This document shows, piece by piece, positions 10,059-19,016 of a stretch of 64,000 nt of DNA. This DNA is from Yersinia rochesterensis (GTDB lineage: Bacteria; Pseudomonadota; Gammaproteobacteria; Enterobacterales; Enterobacteriaceae), in assembly GCF_003600645.1 (NCBI RefSeq), contig NZ_CP032482.1, positions 992,001 to 1,056,000 of the forward strand. The letters run 5' to 3'. The stretch's first letter is position 1; every line of letters starts with the position of its first letter. The translations under genes and the position numbers were made by a program. The notes under the pieces are model-generated. The model saw only the letters and a list, made by a program, of their open reading frames with translations, was not told the DNA's origin and searched no databases.

Positions 10059-10135
10059 GCACCCATAGCTCAGCTGGATAGAGTACTCGGCTACGAACCG
10101 AGCGGTCGGAAGTTCGAATCTTCCTGGGTGCACCA
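10059..10135 (+). tRNA. argZ: tRNA-Arg(ACG), copy 3
   Basis: Third identical 77-nt copy, last of the operon. The operon terminator began 9 bp downstream but has been split by the insertion sequence at 10159. Confidence 0.97.
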
Positions 10136-10142
10136 TATTAAG

Positions 10143-10158
10143 AAACCTCGCTACGGCG
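10143..10158 (+). terminator. Left half of the split tRNA-operon terminator with 10-bp target duplication
   Basis: Joining 10143-10158 to the sequence after 11469 restores AACCTCGC-TACG-GCGGGGTT with the tail TTCTGCTTTTT: an 8-bp stem (one T-G wobble) capped by a C(UACG)G tetraloop, a normal intrinsic terminator. CGCTACGGCG is present at both 10149-10158 and 11460-11469. In its present form the left half has lost the lower right stem and the T-run. Confidence 0.8.
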
Positions 10159-10173
10159 CTGGTGAATCCCCAG

Positions 10174-10250
10174 AAAAAAGGACAGGCATAGAGAAAATAT
10201 GATCTACTGATTGTGCAACCAATTCAGCGAGATCAACTCTATGCCTGCCC
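10174..10250 (-). ncRNA. Candidate RNA-OUT-like antisense RNA / fold-back element of IS copy 1
   Basis: Nested inverted repeats span the transposase start: CAGGCATAGAG (10183-10193) with CTCTATGCCTG (10237-10247), TGATCT (10200-10205) with AGATCA (10230-10235), and CTGATTG (10207-10213) with CAATTCAG (10220-10227). On the minus strand the structure is followed after 3 nt by six T (10179-10174), like a terminator. In IS10 the antisense RNA-OUT is a similar long stem-loop, and outside transcripts fold to hide the transposase start. The ATG at 10241 lies inside the distal arm. Transcription is not shown by sequence alone. Confidence 0.45.
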
Positions 10251-11434
10251 GTAAAGTATGCCAGAACTTTTTCCGGGGCGCTTTAGCCCCGTTTCATCAA
10301 TATCGTCAAAATGCCCTGATTGATGCAACCGTTGCATTGACGCGTGGCGCTTCTCTGACCCTGACCAGTATCGGACGCCATCTGCCGGGAACCGCTCAGG
10401 TAAAACACAAGATAAAACGGGTTGACCGGCTGTTAGGTAATACGGCTCTTCACCATGACATCCCTCTGATATTTCGTAATATTACTTCGTTACTTACGCG
10501 CCGACTTCCCTGGTGTGTTATTGCTGTTGACTGGAGTGGTTATCCCTCACAGGCATTCCACGTCTTACGCGCCAGCCTGATTTGTGATGGTCGTTCCATC
10601 CCGTTAATGAGCCAAATTGTTCCCTCGCATAACCAACAGAATGCATTGATACAAAAAGAGTTCCTGAATTCTATCGCCACCGCTATTGCGCCTGATAAAA
10701 AGGTACTCATCGTCACTGACGCCGGTTTTCAAAATGCCTGGTTTCACCATATTAAATCATTGGGTTGGGATTTTATCGGGCGAGTCAGAGGCAATATCCA
10801 GCTCCGGCTGGATAAAAAAGGTGAGCACTGGTTCAGGCGGCAGGAATTATCGGCCAGTGGCCAACCTGAATATCTGGGGCCGGGGACACTCGCACGTGCA
10901 GAATATGCCCGCTGTGATGGTCACTTTTACCTGCATAAAAAGGAACCCAAAGGGCGGCAGAATAAACGTGCCCGTTGCCGGATATCTCGCTATTCGCAGG
11001 AGCGGGACGGACGCGCCGCAGCAAAAGAACCGTGGCTTATTTTTAGCAGTACAGAGGAGTTTAAACCACGTGAAGTCATGAAGTTATACAGTCGCAGGAT
11101 GCAGATAGAGCAGAATTTTCGCGATGAGAAAAGTGAACGTTTTGGCTTTGGGCTTCGCGCCAGTCACAGCCGCACAGCGGGGCGTATACTGGTGTTAAGT
11201 CTTCTGGCAACGTTAAGCACGGCAGTATTATGGTTACTTGGCTATCATGCTGAAAATAAAGGGTTACATCTGAGGTATCAGGCTAACAGCCTTAAGTCAC
11301 GACGGGTTATATCTTATCTGACATTAGCGGAGAATATCTTGCGACACTCTCCGCTAATTTTAACGCGAACAGCACTGGATGCAGTTCTTAATCACCTCGC
11401 CAAAACCTACCGAAGTATGGTGTTGGTTTATTAG
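10241..11434 (+). CDS. IS10-group DDE transposase
   Basis: A 397-residue transposase. The catalytic triad is D97 (VIAVDWSG), D160 (LIVTDAGF) and E290 in the YREK box (YSRRMQIEQNFRDEK), almost the numbering of IS10 (D97, D161, E292). LTLTSIGRHLP and KHKIKRVDRLLGN in the N-terminal region are also conserved with IS10. The start at 10241 puts 38 residues before LTLT, the same as in IS10; an in-frame TTG at 10211 would add ten residues. No good ribosome binding site precedes either, in keeping with the low translation known for IS10 transposase. Confidence 0.93.
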   Translation: MPARKVCQNFFRGALAPFHQYRQNALIDATVALTRGASLTLTSIGRHLPGTAQVKHKIKRVDRLLGNTALHHDIPLIFRNITSLLTRRLPWCVIAVDWSGYPSQAFHVLRASLICDGRSIPLMSQIVPSHNQQNALIQKEFLNSIATAIAPDKKVLIVTDAGFQNAWFHHIKSLGWDFIGRVRGNIQLRLDKKGEHWFRRQELSASGQPEYLGPGTLARAEYARCDGHFYLHKKEPKGRQNKRARCRISRYSQERDGRAAAKEPWLIFSSTEEFKPREVMKLYSRRMQIEQNFRDEKSERFGFGLRASHSRTAGRILVLSLLATLSTAVLWLLGYHAENKGLHLRYQANSLKSRRVISYLTLAENILRHSPLILTRTALDAVLNHLAKTYRSMVLVY

Positions 11435-11459
11435 CGCTGAATTAGTGGGGATCCCTCAG

Positions 11460-11485
11460 CGCTACGGCGGGGTTTTCTGCTTTTT
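11460..11485 (+). terminator. Right half of the split tRNA-operon terminator
   Basis: CGCTACGGCG (target duplication) is followed by GGGTTTTCTGCTTTTT, the original right arm and T-run. It can no longer form the full 8-bp stem because the left arm lies 1.3 kb upstream; only CGC/GCG remains. Confidence 0.7.
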
Positions 11486-11693
11486 AGACCTTACGCCGCA
11501 CTGCCATTTGAATGTTTTCAGCCTCTTATCTTTTATCCCTTTCAGCTCATTGATTTTCACTATGTGTTATAGCGCTATTTCCTTTTGGGAATGATATTTT
11601 TTTGATTAAATTCAATTGATTATACAGTGAGCGACAATTTAGTTAGTTTGCGATAAAGTAGCTTTTCATTTTTTCCCTGGTCGTGGGGTCACG

Positions 11694-12260
11694 ATGTACG
11701 ATCGCTATGAAGGCCTGATTTTTGATATGGATGGCACCATCCTGGATACCGAGCCCACGCACCGTCAGGCATGGCGGCAGGTACTGACGCCTTATGGTAT
11801 GGCTTTTGACGAGCAGGCCTTGGTCGCTTTGAATGGCGCACCTACGTGGCAAATTGCTAGCGTAATTATTGCTAATCATCAAGCGGATCTGGATCCCCAT
11901 TTGTTGGCTGCTGAAAAAACCGCATTGTTTAAATCACTGTTGATGGATAATGTGAAGCCTCTGCCGCTCATAGGCGTGGTTAAAGCCTATCATGGGCGTA
12001 AACCTATGGCTGTTGGCACTGGAAGCGAACACGCCATGGCAGAGCTGCTTTTACGCCACTTAGGATTACGTGACTATTTTGATGTCATTGTCGGTGCCGA
12101 TGATGTTACTCAACATAAGCCAGCGCCTGAGACATTCTTGCGCTGCGCGCAGTTACTCGGTGTGCCTGCACAGAAGTGTGTGGTCTTTGAAGATGCTGAT
12201 TTTGGTGTTGAGGCGGCAAAAAGAGCCAATATGGCAGTAGTTGATGTGCGTCTACTGTGA
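11694..12260 (+). CDS. yqaB: Fructose-1-phosphate / 6-phosphogluconate phosphatase
   Basis: A 188-residue HAD-superfamily phosphatase. Motif I is DMDGTILDTEP, motif II is VGTGS, motif III is HKPAPETF and motif IV is FEDADFGVEAAKRA. The small alpha-helical cap places it in subfamily I beta-phosphoglucomutase-like, and sequence and position match E. coli YqaB, which hydrolyses fructose-1-phosphate. The stop overlaps yqaA by 4 bp. Confidence 0.93.
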   Translation: MYDRYEGLIFDMDGTILDTEPTHRQAWRQVLTPYGMAFDEQALVALNGAPTWQIASVIIANHQADLDPHLLAAEKTALFKSLLMDNVKPLPLIGVVKAYHGRKPMAVGTGSEHAMAELLLRHLGLRDYFDVIVGADDVTQHKPAPETFLRCAQLLGVPAQKCVVFEDADFGVEAAKRANMAVVDVRLL

Positions 12261-12685
12261 GTAGTACGCTAGCTATTGCTTCATTATTTGGGAGTAGCTT
12301 TCTTAGCGCAACGCTCTTACCGGGAAATTCGGAAATTCTGTTAGTCACCCTCTTAACGGCAGGGAGTGCGCCGGCCATGATGCTGGTGTTGTCTGCTACC
12401 GTCGGAAATACCCTTGGGGGGCTAACTAATGTTGTTATAGGCCGCTTACTACCGGAACTAAAGCCACAGCGCGGGATGAGTACAGCTCTTGGCTGGCTTC
12501 AACGTTTTGGCCCGGCAGCTTTATTATTGAGCTGGTTACCGGTGGTGGGCGATTTGATGTGTGTGTTAGCAGGCTGGTTGCGTATGCCCTGGGGTCTTGT
12601 GGTTTTTTTTCTGTGTCTGGGAAAAGCATTGCGTTATATCGTGTTAACGGTAGTCACGCTACAAGGAATTGCCTGGTGGCAGTAA
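12257..12685 (+). CDS. yqaA: YqaA family membrane protein
   Basis: A 142-residue inner membrane protein with about four hydrophobic segments and the VTT/DedA-like signature (LPGNSEILLV, GNTLGGLTNVVIGR, SWLPVVGDLMCVLAGW). It matches E. coli YqaA in length and order (yqaB-yqaA-gshA). The function is unknown; the wider family includes lipid scramblase-like transporters. Confidence 0.93.
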   Translation: MSSTLAIASLFGSSFLSATLLPGNSEILLVTLLTAGSAPAMMLVLSATVGNTLGGLTNVVIGRLLPELKPQRGMSTALGWLQRFGPAALLLSWLPVVGDLMCVLAGWLRMPWGLVVFFLCLGKALRYIVLTVVTLQGIAWWQ

Positions 12686-12767
12686 AGAGTGTGACAAACT
12701 TACATAGTCACATCTATGCAGTTTCAGTATGCTGGCGAGTTATGGTTTTCAAGAGCGGGAGGTCGAT

Positions 12768-14327
12768 TTGATCCCGGATGTATCACACGCGCTAACTTGG
12801 CTGGAAGCGCACCCTAAAGCCCTGAAAGGTATCCGTCGTGGTATCGAGCGGGAAACATTGAGAGTGACTGCCGATGGCCAATTAGCCTCGACGGGCCATC
12901 CAGAGTCATTGGGTGCCGCATTAACACATCAGTGGATTACCACCGACTTTGCTGAGGCATTGCTGGAATTCATTACACCGGTAGATGGCGATATTGACCA
13001 TCTGCTGGCTTTTTTGCGCGATATCCATCGCTATACCGCCCGTAAGTTGGGTGATGAGCGCATGTGGCCACTGAGCATGCCTTGCTTTATTGGTGCAGAG
13101 CAGGATATTGAGCTGGCTAAATATGGTTCTTCTAATATTGGTCGTTTCAAGACACTTTACCGTGAGGGTTTGAAAAATCGTTATGGTGCCTTGATGCAAA
13201 CGATTTCAGGTGTGCACTATAATTTCTCTTTGCCGCTAGAGTTTTGGCAGGCATGGGCGGGTGTTACCGATGAAAAAAGTGGCAAGGAAGAAATTTCCGC
13301 CGGATATTTCCGCCTGATCCGCAATTATTATCGTTTTGGCTGGGTTATCCCTTATCTGTTTGGTGCTTCACCGGCAATTTGCGCGTCATTCCTGCAAGGG
13401 CGTGAAACTGCCTTGCCGTTTGAACGCAATGATAAAGGAATGTGTTATCTGCCTTATGCCACCTCATTACGCTTGAGTGACTTGGGTTATACCAATAAAT
13501 CACAGAGTAATTTGGGTATTACGTTTAATGACCTGCATACCTATGTTGCTGGGCTGAAGCGCGCAATTAAAACGCCATCAGAAGAATATGCAGCATTGGG
13601 GCTAAAAGATGGTGAGCGTCATCTGCAACTGAACACCAATGTGTTACAGATTGAAAATGAACTCTATGCCCCAATTCGGCCTAAGCGAGTGACTCGTGCT
13701 GGCGAATCCCCCTCTGATGCTTTGTTGCGCGGTGGGATTGAATATATTGAAGTTCGCTCTTTGGACATTAACCCATTCTCACCTATCGGTGTTGATGCCG
13801 TACAGGCGCGGTTCCTCGATTTATTCTTGATTTGGTGTGTGTTGGCTGATGCGCCTGAAATGAGCAGTGACGAATTACTGTGTACTCGGAAAAACTGGAA
13901 TCGGGTCATTTTGGAAGGGCGTAAACCCGGTCAGACTATCGGTATGGGTTGTAATGATACCCGTGAGCCGCTGGAGAAAGTGGGTAAAGATCTGTTTGCC
14001 GACTTGCGCCGTGTTGCCGAAGTATTGGATGGTAAAGATAGCACTGAATATCAACAGGTTTGTGACGAACTTGTCGCGTTCTTTGATGATCCGAGTTTGA
14101 CGTTCTCAGCGCGTATTTTGCAAGCAATGAAAGAAGGTGGTATTGGTGGTGTTGGTCTTGAGTTAGCCGAACGCTACCGGGAAATGCTGCAAACAGAACC
14201 TTTGGAATTGCTAACTGAAGAGCAATTATCTGAAGAGGGCACAGCCTCTTGGGTGCGTCAACGTGAGCTGGAGTCGAAAGATAAGCTAAGCTTTGAAGAG
14301 TATTTGGCGCTTCACGGCGGCCAATAA
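12768..14327 (+). CDS. gshA: Glutamate-cysteine ligase
   Basis: A 519-residue enzyme, the first step of glutathione synthesis (ATP-dependent joining of Glu and Cys). Conserved stretches include [39 protein letters not shown] and [13 protein letters not shown]. The start is a TTG at 12768, with GGGAGG 6 bp upstream and the protein beginning [13 protein letters not shown]. coli gshA also uses UUG. An ATG at 12729 in the same frame lacks a binding site and is not preferred. Confidence 0.97.
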   Translation: MIPDVSHALTWLEAHPKALKGIRRGIERETLRVTADGQLASTGHPESLGAALTHQWITTDFAEALLEFITPVDGDIDHLLAFLRDIHRYTARKLGDERMWPLSMPCFIGAEQDIELAKYGSSNIGRFKTLYREGLKNRYGALMQTISGVHYNFSLPLEFWQAWAGVTDEKSGKEEISAGYFRLIRNYYRFGWVIPYLFGASPAICASFLQGRETALPFERNDKGMCYLPYATSLRLSDLGYTNKSQSNLGITFNDLHTYVAGLKRAIKTPSEEYAALGLKDGERHLQLNTNVLQIENELYAPIRPKRVTRAGESPSDALLRGGIEYIEVRSLDINPFSPIGVDAVQARFLDLFLIWCVLADAPEMSSDELLCTRKNWNRVILEGRKPGQTIGMGCNDTREPLEKVGKDLFADLRRVAEVLDGKDSTEYQQVCDELVAFFDDPSLTFSARILQAMKEGGIGGVGLELAERYREMLQTEPLELLTEEQLSEEGTASWVRQRELESKDKLSFEEYLALHGGQ

Positions 14328-14332
14328 AAAAG

Positions 14333-14404
14333 AAAAGGCCACATTGCTGTGGCCAAATTAACATCTCTGAAAACAGGGATGATGATAACAAATGCGCGTC
14401 TTTC
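14333..14404 (-). ncRNA. micA: Small RNA MicA
   Basis: The minus strand from 14404 reads GAAAGACGCGCATTTG, then TATCATCATCCCTG, CAGAGATG and a terminal hairpin GGCCAC-AGCAAT-GTGGCC ending in TTTT. This is 72 nt, the same size as E. coli MicA, with near-identity in the 5' seed. MicA is an Hfq-dependent sRNA that represses ompA and other porin mRNAs under envelope stress. It is divergent from luxS, between gshA and luxS as in E. coli. Confidence 0.93.
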
Positions 14405-14410
14405 ACATAT

Positions 14411-14440
14411 TAAGACGTGCGGGATACCAAAAAGTTTCAC
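14411..14440 (-). promoter_or_regulatory. Sigma-E promoter of micA
   Basis: On the minus strand GAAACTT (14438-14432) and GTCTTA (14416-14411) are spaced by 15 bp and end 6 nt before the predicted +1 at 14404, fitting the GAACTT-N16-TCTRA type sigma-E consensus. Confidence 0.82.
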
Positions 14441-14494
14441 CGGTTGCGAAAAAAAGATCGAATAAAAATTATTTTTTTATGAGGAGGTAACTAA

Positions 14495-15010
14495 ATGCCA
14501 TTATTGGATAGCTTTACCGTAGACCATACCATTATGAAAGCTCCGGCTGTACGCATTGCTAAGACGATGAAAACCCCTCATGGCGACGAGATAACGGTAT
14601 TCGATTTACGTTTCTGTGTGCCAAATAAAGAAGTGATGCCAGAACGAGGGATTCATACACTTGAGCACTTGTTTGCCGGTTTTATGCGTAACCATCTCAA
14701 TGGTAATGGCGTGGAGATTATCGATATCTCCCCAATGGGATGCCGTACTGGTTTCTATATGAGCCTGATAGGTACGCCAGATGAGCAACGCGTTGCTGAT
14801 GCCTGGAAAGCGGCAATGGCTGATGTATTGAAAGTGACCGACCAGCGAAAAATTCCTGAATTGAACGAATATCAGTGTGGTACTTACCATATGCATTCGC
14901 TGGAAGAGGCGCAGGAGATTGCCAAAGGGATTATCGACCGCGGCGTGCGTATCAATCACAACGAAGAGCTGGCATTGCCGAAAGAAAAACTGACTGAATT
15001 ACATATCTAG
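14495..15010 (+). CDS. luxS: S-ribosylhomocysteine lyase
   Basis: A 171-residue LuxS. It splits S-ribosylhomocysteine to homocysteine and DPD, the precursor of autoinducer-2. The metal ligands His54 and His58 and the base Glu57 are in HTLEHL, and the third ligand Cys is in QCGTYH near residue 128. GAGGAGG lies 8 bp before the ATG. micA is transcribed divergently in the leader, and in E. coli MicA pairing with the luxS leader affects its processing. Confidence 0.99.
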   Translation: MPLLDSFTVDHTIMKAPAVRIAKTMKTPHGDEITVFDLRFCVPNKEVMPERGIHTLEHLFAGFMRNHLNGNGVEIIDISPMGCRTGFYMSLIGTPDEQRVADAWKAAMADVLKVTDQRKIPELNEYQCGTYHMHSLEEAQEIAKGIIDRGVRINHNEELALPKEKLTELHI

Positions 15011-15048
15011 TTTTCAGTTGTCGATTTTGATGTTCGGTAGATAAATGC

Positions 15049-15078
15049 AAAAAAGACGCTGCAAAGGCGTCTTTTTTA
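15049..15078. terminator. Bidirectional terminator between luxS and corB
   Basis: AAAAAAGACGC/GCGTCTTTTTT around a short loop has A and T runs on both sides, so it can serve luxS on plus and corB on minus. Confidence 0.88.
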
Positions 15079-15106
15079 TGTCCGTCGATATCACCGAGTC
15101 GTGGGA

Positions 15107-16387
15107 TTACCCAACATGATTATCCGGTAGGATAGGTGTCACTCGCACCCGCTTAATCATGTTTTCTTGTACATCCAGCACATCAATCAGATAGTTTCCA
15201 ATACGAACCTGAGCATCTATCTGGGGAATATCCTCCAGCTCCTCCAATAACATGCCATTGATAGTGCGGGCGTCCACTGGGAGTGACCAGTTGAATGCTT
15301 TATTCAGTCCACGCACATTGGCGCTACCATCAATCAGTACTGAGCCATCACTTTGTGGATTAACCTCTTCTGCCAGGCTAGGTGACATGGATGTGGTAAA
15401 ATCGCCGACGATCTCTTCCAGAATATCTTCCACTGTCACTAATCCTTGAATATCACCATACTCGTCGACGATCATGCCGACTTTCTCTTTATTACGTTGA
15501 AATTTCACCAGTTGTACATTCAATGGTGTGCCTTCGGGAATGAAATAGATTTCATCAGCCGCCCGCAACAGATTTTCTTTATTGAATTCTTTCTTCTCTG
15601 TCATCAGCCGGTAGGCTTCCCGCACCCGCAGCATACCGATAGCATCATCCAATGATTGACGATACAACACAATGCGACCATGCGGCGAGTGTGTTAGCTG
15701 CCGCATGATTGATTTCCAATCATCATTGATATCAATGCCGACCACTTCATTACGCGGCACCATAATATCGCTGACAGTGACTTTTTCCAGATCCAGCACT
15801 GATATCAACATATCTTGATTACGACGAGAAATTTGTGAGTGTGATTCATTCACAATACTGCGTAATTCATCCTGACTGACCGCATCACTGCGGTGTACAT
15901 TTCCGCGAATGCCACACAGGCGCATCAGTCCACGGGTGATGGTATTGAGTAACCATACCAGTGGCAGCATGATTTTTTGTAATGGGGCCAGTAAAACACT
16001 GCTGGGGAATGCAACGCGCTCAGGATAAAGGGCGGCGATAGTTTTCGGCATAACTTCAGCAAAAATTAGGACCACAAAAGTTAATACGCCAGTGGCGATA
16101 GCAACCCCAGCATTGCCATAGAGCCGGATGCCAACAATTGTTGCCAGTGCTGAGGCTAAAATATTGACCAGATTATTGCCGATTAAGACCAAACTTATCA
16201 GGCGGTCAGGGCGGCGCAGCAGCTTTTCAACCCGCCGTGCGGCACGGTTACCCTGTTTGGACAAATGGCGTAATCGATAGCGATTAAGCGTCATCATGCC
16301 GGTTTCGGAGGCAGAAAAATAAGCCGAAACCACGATCATAATGACCAGGATGATGATCAGCGTGCTAGTGGAAACATGATCCAACAC
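15107..16387 (-). CDS. corB: CNNM/CorB family transport protein with CBS domains
   Basis: A 426-residue inner membrane protein: DUF21 (CNNM) domain at about 1-185 with hydrophobic segments and FSASETGMMTLNRYR, a CBS pair at about 200-330 (VSDIMVPRNEV, IVDEYGDIQGLVTVEDILEEIVG), and a C-terminal CorC/HlyC domain at about 345-420. It corresponds to E. coli YfjD/CorB, linked to Mg/Co tolerance. It precedes ypjD on the same strand with 68 bp between them. Confidence 0.92.
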   Translation of the reverse strand: MLDHVSTSTLIIILVIMIVVSAYFSASETGMMTLNRYRLRHLSKQGNRAARRVEKLLRRPDRLISLVLIGNNLVNILASALATIVGIRLYGNAGVAIATGVLTFVVLIFAEVMPKTIAALYPERVAFPSSVLLAPLQKIMLPLVWLLNTITRGLMRLCGIRGNVHRSDAVSQDELRSIVNESHSQISRRNQDMLISVLDLEKVTVSDIMVPRNEVVGIDINDDWKSIMRQLTHSPHGRIVLYRQSLDDAIGMLRVREAYRLMTEKKEFNKENLLRAADEIYFIPEGTPLNVQLVKFQRNKEKVGMIVDEYGDIQGLVTVEDILEEIVGDFTTSMSPSLAEEVNPQSDGSVLIDGSANVRGLNKAFNWSLPVDARTINGMLLEELEDIPQIDAQVRIGNYLIDVLDVQENMIKRVRVTPILPDNHVG

Positions 16388-16455
16388 AGTGTTCCTTTAA
16401 TGATATGAAGGCCCTGCTAGTTCAGTTCAACAAGGTCATGTGCGGATGGTTACGG

Positions 16456-17247
16456 CTAAGAGATCATAATTTCCTGCAGTAAGCGGCTGCCAAAATAGGC
16501 CAAAGTTAGCAAAAATGCGCCTGCAAAACTGAACCAAATTACTCTACGCCCGCGCCAACCTTCATGGTAATGGCCCCACAATAAGACAATATAGACAAAC
16601 CAGGCCATGATTGATAACACCGCTTTATGGACGTTTTCTTTACTGAATATATCATCCATATAAAGCAGGCCAGTACACAGCGTTAGGGTCAGCAAGACCA
16701 CCCCAATTTGGGTGATATGAAACATTTTGCGTTCAATGCTCATCAAGGGCGGCATATCAGCATTAAAGGTGACTTTCTTATTTTTTAATTGATAATCAAG
16801 CCAAGCTAATTGCAGGGCATACAGTGCTGCGATGATAAGTGTTGCATAGGCAAAGAGGGCTAGCCCAATGTGGACAAAAATGGCAGGGCTGGCTTCCAAA
16901 TGGGTAATGAATTCACCTGGCAACAAACTGGCAAGTGCCAGATTAATCATGGCAAAGCTGTAGACAATCGGCAACAAGAACCAACCACGCCCCTGTGAGG
17001 CGACGATAGTCATAATAGTGCAGATCATCAGCCCGACAATGGAGCCAATATTCAATAAAGTCAGATTTTGACCGCCGCCGACATCAAAAATCTGATGCTT
17101 CAGAGCAATAGCATGGCACACTAGCGCCACGACGGCAGAAATCAGCGCCAGGCGCCGGTAAGCACTATTTTTCTGCACCAGACTTGGGACAATCAAGCCC
17201 AGACTGAGTGAGTAAGCGATCAAAGCCAAAATGGAGAACACGGGCAT
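16456..17247 (-). CDS. ypjD: YpjD cytochrome-c-assembly-like membrane protein
   Basis: A 263-residue protein with about eight membrane segments and the CcmC/CcsA-type core (WGHYHEGWRGRRVIWFSF near the C-terminus). It matches E. coli YpjD (also called CorE) by length and by place between corB and ffh. The function is not established; involvement in divalent cation tolerance has been proposed. Confidence 0.92.
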   Translation of the reverse strand: MPVFSILALIAYSLSLGLIVPSLVQKNSAYRRLALISAVVALVCHAIALKHQIFDVGGGQNLTLLNIGSIVGLMICTIMTIVASQGRGWFLLPIVYSFAMINLALASLLPGEFITHLEASPAIFVHIGLALFAYATLIIAALYALQLAWLDYQLKNKKVTFNADMPPLMSIERKMFHITQIGVVLLTLTLCTGLLYMDDIFSKENVHKAVLSIMAWFVYIVLLWGHYHEGWRGRRVIWFSFAGAFLLTLAYFGSRLLQEIMIS

Positions 17248-17412
17248 AGCGGTATATGGGCATCGGCTAAGTGAATTAGATAGCCAGTATAGCGTTGAGA
17301 GCGTCCCTCTCCAACCGTTCTCCGATGTGAGAGCAGAGATCGTTTAAGCTTCGTGTTATAATCCCCCCATTGTGTCGCCAGAGCGGCCTGTTTCCACGTT
17401 GAGTATGAGACA

Positions 17413-18774
17413 ATGTTTGAGAACTTAACTGATCGATTGTCGCGCACACTGCGCAATATCAGCGGCCGTGGCCGGCTGACAGAAGAAAATATTAAAGAAA
17501 CGCTACGTGAAGTACGCATGGCGTTATTGGAGGCTGACGTAGCTCTGCCGGTGGTTCGTGACTTTATTAACCGGGTAAAAGAGCGTGCTGTCGGGCATGA
17601 GGTGAACAAAAGCCTCACGCCGGGTCAGGAATTCGTCAAAATCGTTAAGAATGAACTTATTGCCGCCATGGGCGAGGTCAATAACGAACTGAATCTGGCA
17701 GCGCAACCGCCAGCAGTGGTGTTAATGGCTGGCCTACAAGGTGCGGGTAAAACCACCAGTGTGGCTAAACTGGGTAAGTTCCTTAAAGAAAAACAGAAGA
17801 AAAAAGTGCTGGTGGTGTCTGCCGACGTTTATCGCCCTGCGGCGATCAAACAGTTGGAAACTCTGGCTGAAGGTGTTGGCATTGATTTCTTCCCGTCTGA
17901 TGTACAGGAAAAACCGATTGATATTGTCAATCGGGCTCTGCAACAGGCGAAACTTAAGTTTTATGATGTCCTGATTGTCGATACTGCCGGTCGTTTGCAC
18001 GTTGATGAAGCGATGATGGACGAAATCAAACAAGTTCATGCCGCGATTAATCCGGTTGAAACCTTGTTTGTTGTTGATGCCATGACCGGTCAGGATGCCG
18101 CCAATACAGCGAAAGCATTCAATGAAGCGCTGCCACTCACCGGTGTGGTGTTAACCAAAGTTGATGGTGATGCTCGTGGTGGTGCTGCGCTGTCTATCCG
18201 CCATATTACCGGCAAGCCGATTAAATTCCTCGGTGTTGGCGAAAAGTCAGATGCACTTGAACCGTTCCATCCCGATCGCGTGGCTTCACGTATTTTGGGA
18301 ATGGGCGATGTTCTGTCGCTGATTGAAGATATCGAAAGCAAAGTTGACCGCGTACAAGCGGAAAAACTGGCAACTAAGCTGAAAAAAGGCGATGGCTTTG
18401 ATCTTAATGACTTTCTTGATCAGCTAAAACAAATGCGCAATATGGGCGGCATGGCCAGCATGCTAAGTAAAATGCCGGGCGCAGGTCAGTTGCCAGATAA
18501 CGTGAAGTCGCAGATGGATGATAAGGTAACCGTGCGGATGGAGGCTATCATCAACTCGATGACGCTGAAAGAGCGCGCCAAGCCAGAAATCATTAAAGGC
18601 TCACGTAAGCGCCGTATCGCCACTGGTTCTGGTGTGCAAGTGCAGGATGTTAACCGCTTGCTGAAGCAGTTCGATGATATGCAGCGCATGATGAAGAAAA
18701 TGAAAAATGGCGGTTTGGCCAAAATGATGCGTGGCATGAAAGGTATGATGCCACCGGGTTTCCCAGGCCGTTGA
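17413..18774 (+). CDS. ffh: Signal recognition particle protein Ffh
   Basis: A 453-residue SRP54. N domain at about 1-85, G domain with GLQGAGKTTSVAKL near residue 105, DTAGRLH and TKVDGDARGGAAL, and a Met-rich M domain from about 300 (MRNMGGMASMLSKMPGAG, SRKRRIATGSG, MKNGGLAKMMRGMKG). It binds 4.5S RNA and signal peptides and targets ribosomes to FtsY and the Sec translocon. It is divergent from ypjD. Confidence 0.99.
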   Translation: MFENLTDRLSRTLRNISGRGRLTEENIKETLREVRMALLEADVALPVVRDFINRVKERAVGHEVNKSLTPGQEFVKIVKNELIAAMGEVNNELNLAAQPPAVVLMAGLQGAGKTTSVAKLGKFLKEKQKKKVLVVSADVYRPAAIKQLETLAEGVGIDFFPSDVQEKPIDIVNRALQQAKLKFYDVLIVDTAGRLHVDEAMMDEIKQVHAAINPVETLFVVDAMTGQDAANTAKAFNEALPLTGVVLTKVDGDARGGAALSIRHITGKPIKFLGVGEKSDALEPFHPDRVASRILGMGDVLSLIEDIESKVDRVQAEKLATKLKKGDGFDLNDFLDQLKQMRNMGGMASMLSKMPGAGQLPDNVKSQMDDKVTVRMEAIINSMTLKERAKPEIIKGSRKRRIATGSGVQVQDVNRLLKQFDDMQRMMKKMKNGGLAKMMRGMKGMMPPGFPGR

Positions 18775-18780
18775 TGGTCA

Positions 18781-18849
18781 TACCCAAAGTGATTGGGGTT
18801 GCAGGTAGGCGACAAGCCAACAATCCTGCGGTTTCAAGTACGAAGGGTA
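18781..18849. repeat. Short (69-bp) ERIC element after ffh
   Basis: TACCC...GGGTA of 69 bp with ends that pair (TACCCAAAGTGATTGGGG with the GTTTCAAGTACGAAGGGTA side). It lies between TA dinucleotides, 6 bp after the ffh stop. The length equals the internally deleted ERIC form reported for yersiniae. Confidence 0.8.
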
Positions 18850-18972
18850 TATTTCACGCTGTGATGTTAACCGGTGTGAAATGAGTAAAGATTTCCCGCT
18901 GAAAACAGCGGTAAACGAAGAAAATTGTGCTTATTAAAAAACTGGCGCATAGGAATCTACGCTTTAGATTGC

Positions 18973-19001
18973 TTTTTGCGCCAAAATGAGTAAAATTTTC
19001 G
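18973..19001 (+). promoter_or_regulatory. Possible promoter of the rpsP operon
   Basis: TTGCTT and TAAAAT are spaced by 16 bp just upstream of the leader hairpin at 19017. The assignment rests only on consensus boxes and position. Confidence 0.45.
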
Positions 19002-19016
19002 GGCTTTTTATATTGC

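Larger units (their letters stand above)
10159..11459 (+). mobile_element. IS4-family, IS10-group insertion sequence, copy 1 (intact)
   Basis: The 1301-bp element runs from CTGGTGAATCCCC to GGGGATCCCTCAG. Its imperfect terminal inverted repeats share the CTG..G.ATCCCC core known from IS10 ends. The borders are fixed by comparison with the second copy at 43976-45275 and by flanking direct repeats of CGCTACGGCG. It carries one intact transposase and is oriented with the upstream tRNA operon, so readthrough would enter the transposase 5' end. The exact IS name is not recognised. Confidence 0.93.

Noticed and set aside
14333..14360. Hairpin after gshA as the gshA terminator
   Set aside because: The T-run is on the minus side only. 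It is the 3' end of MicA.
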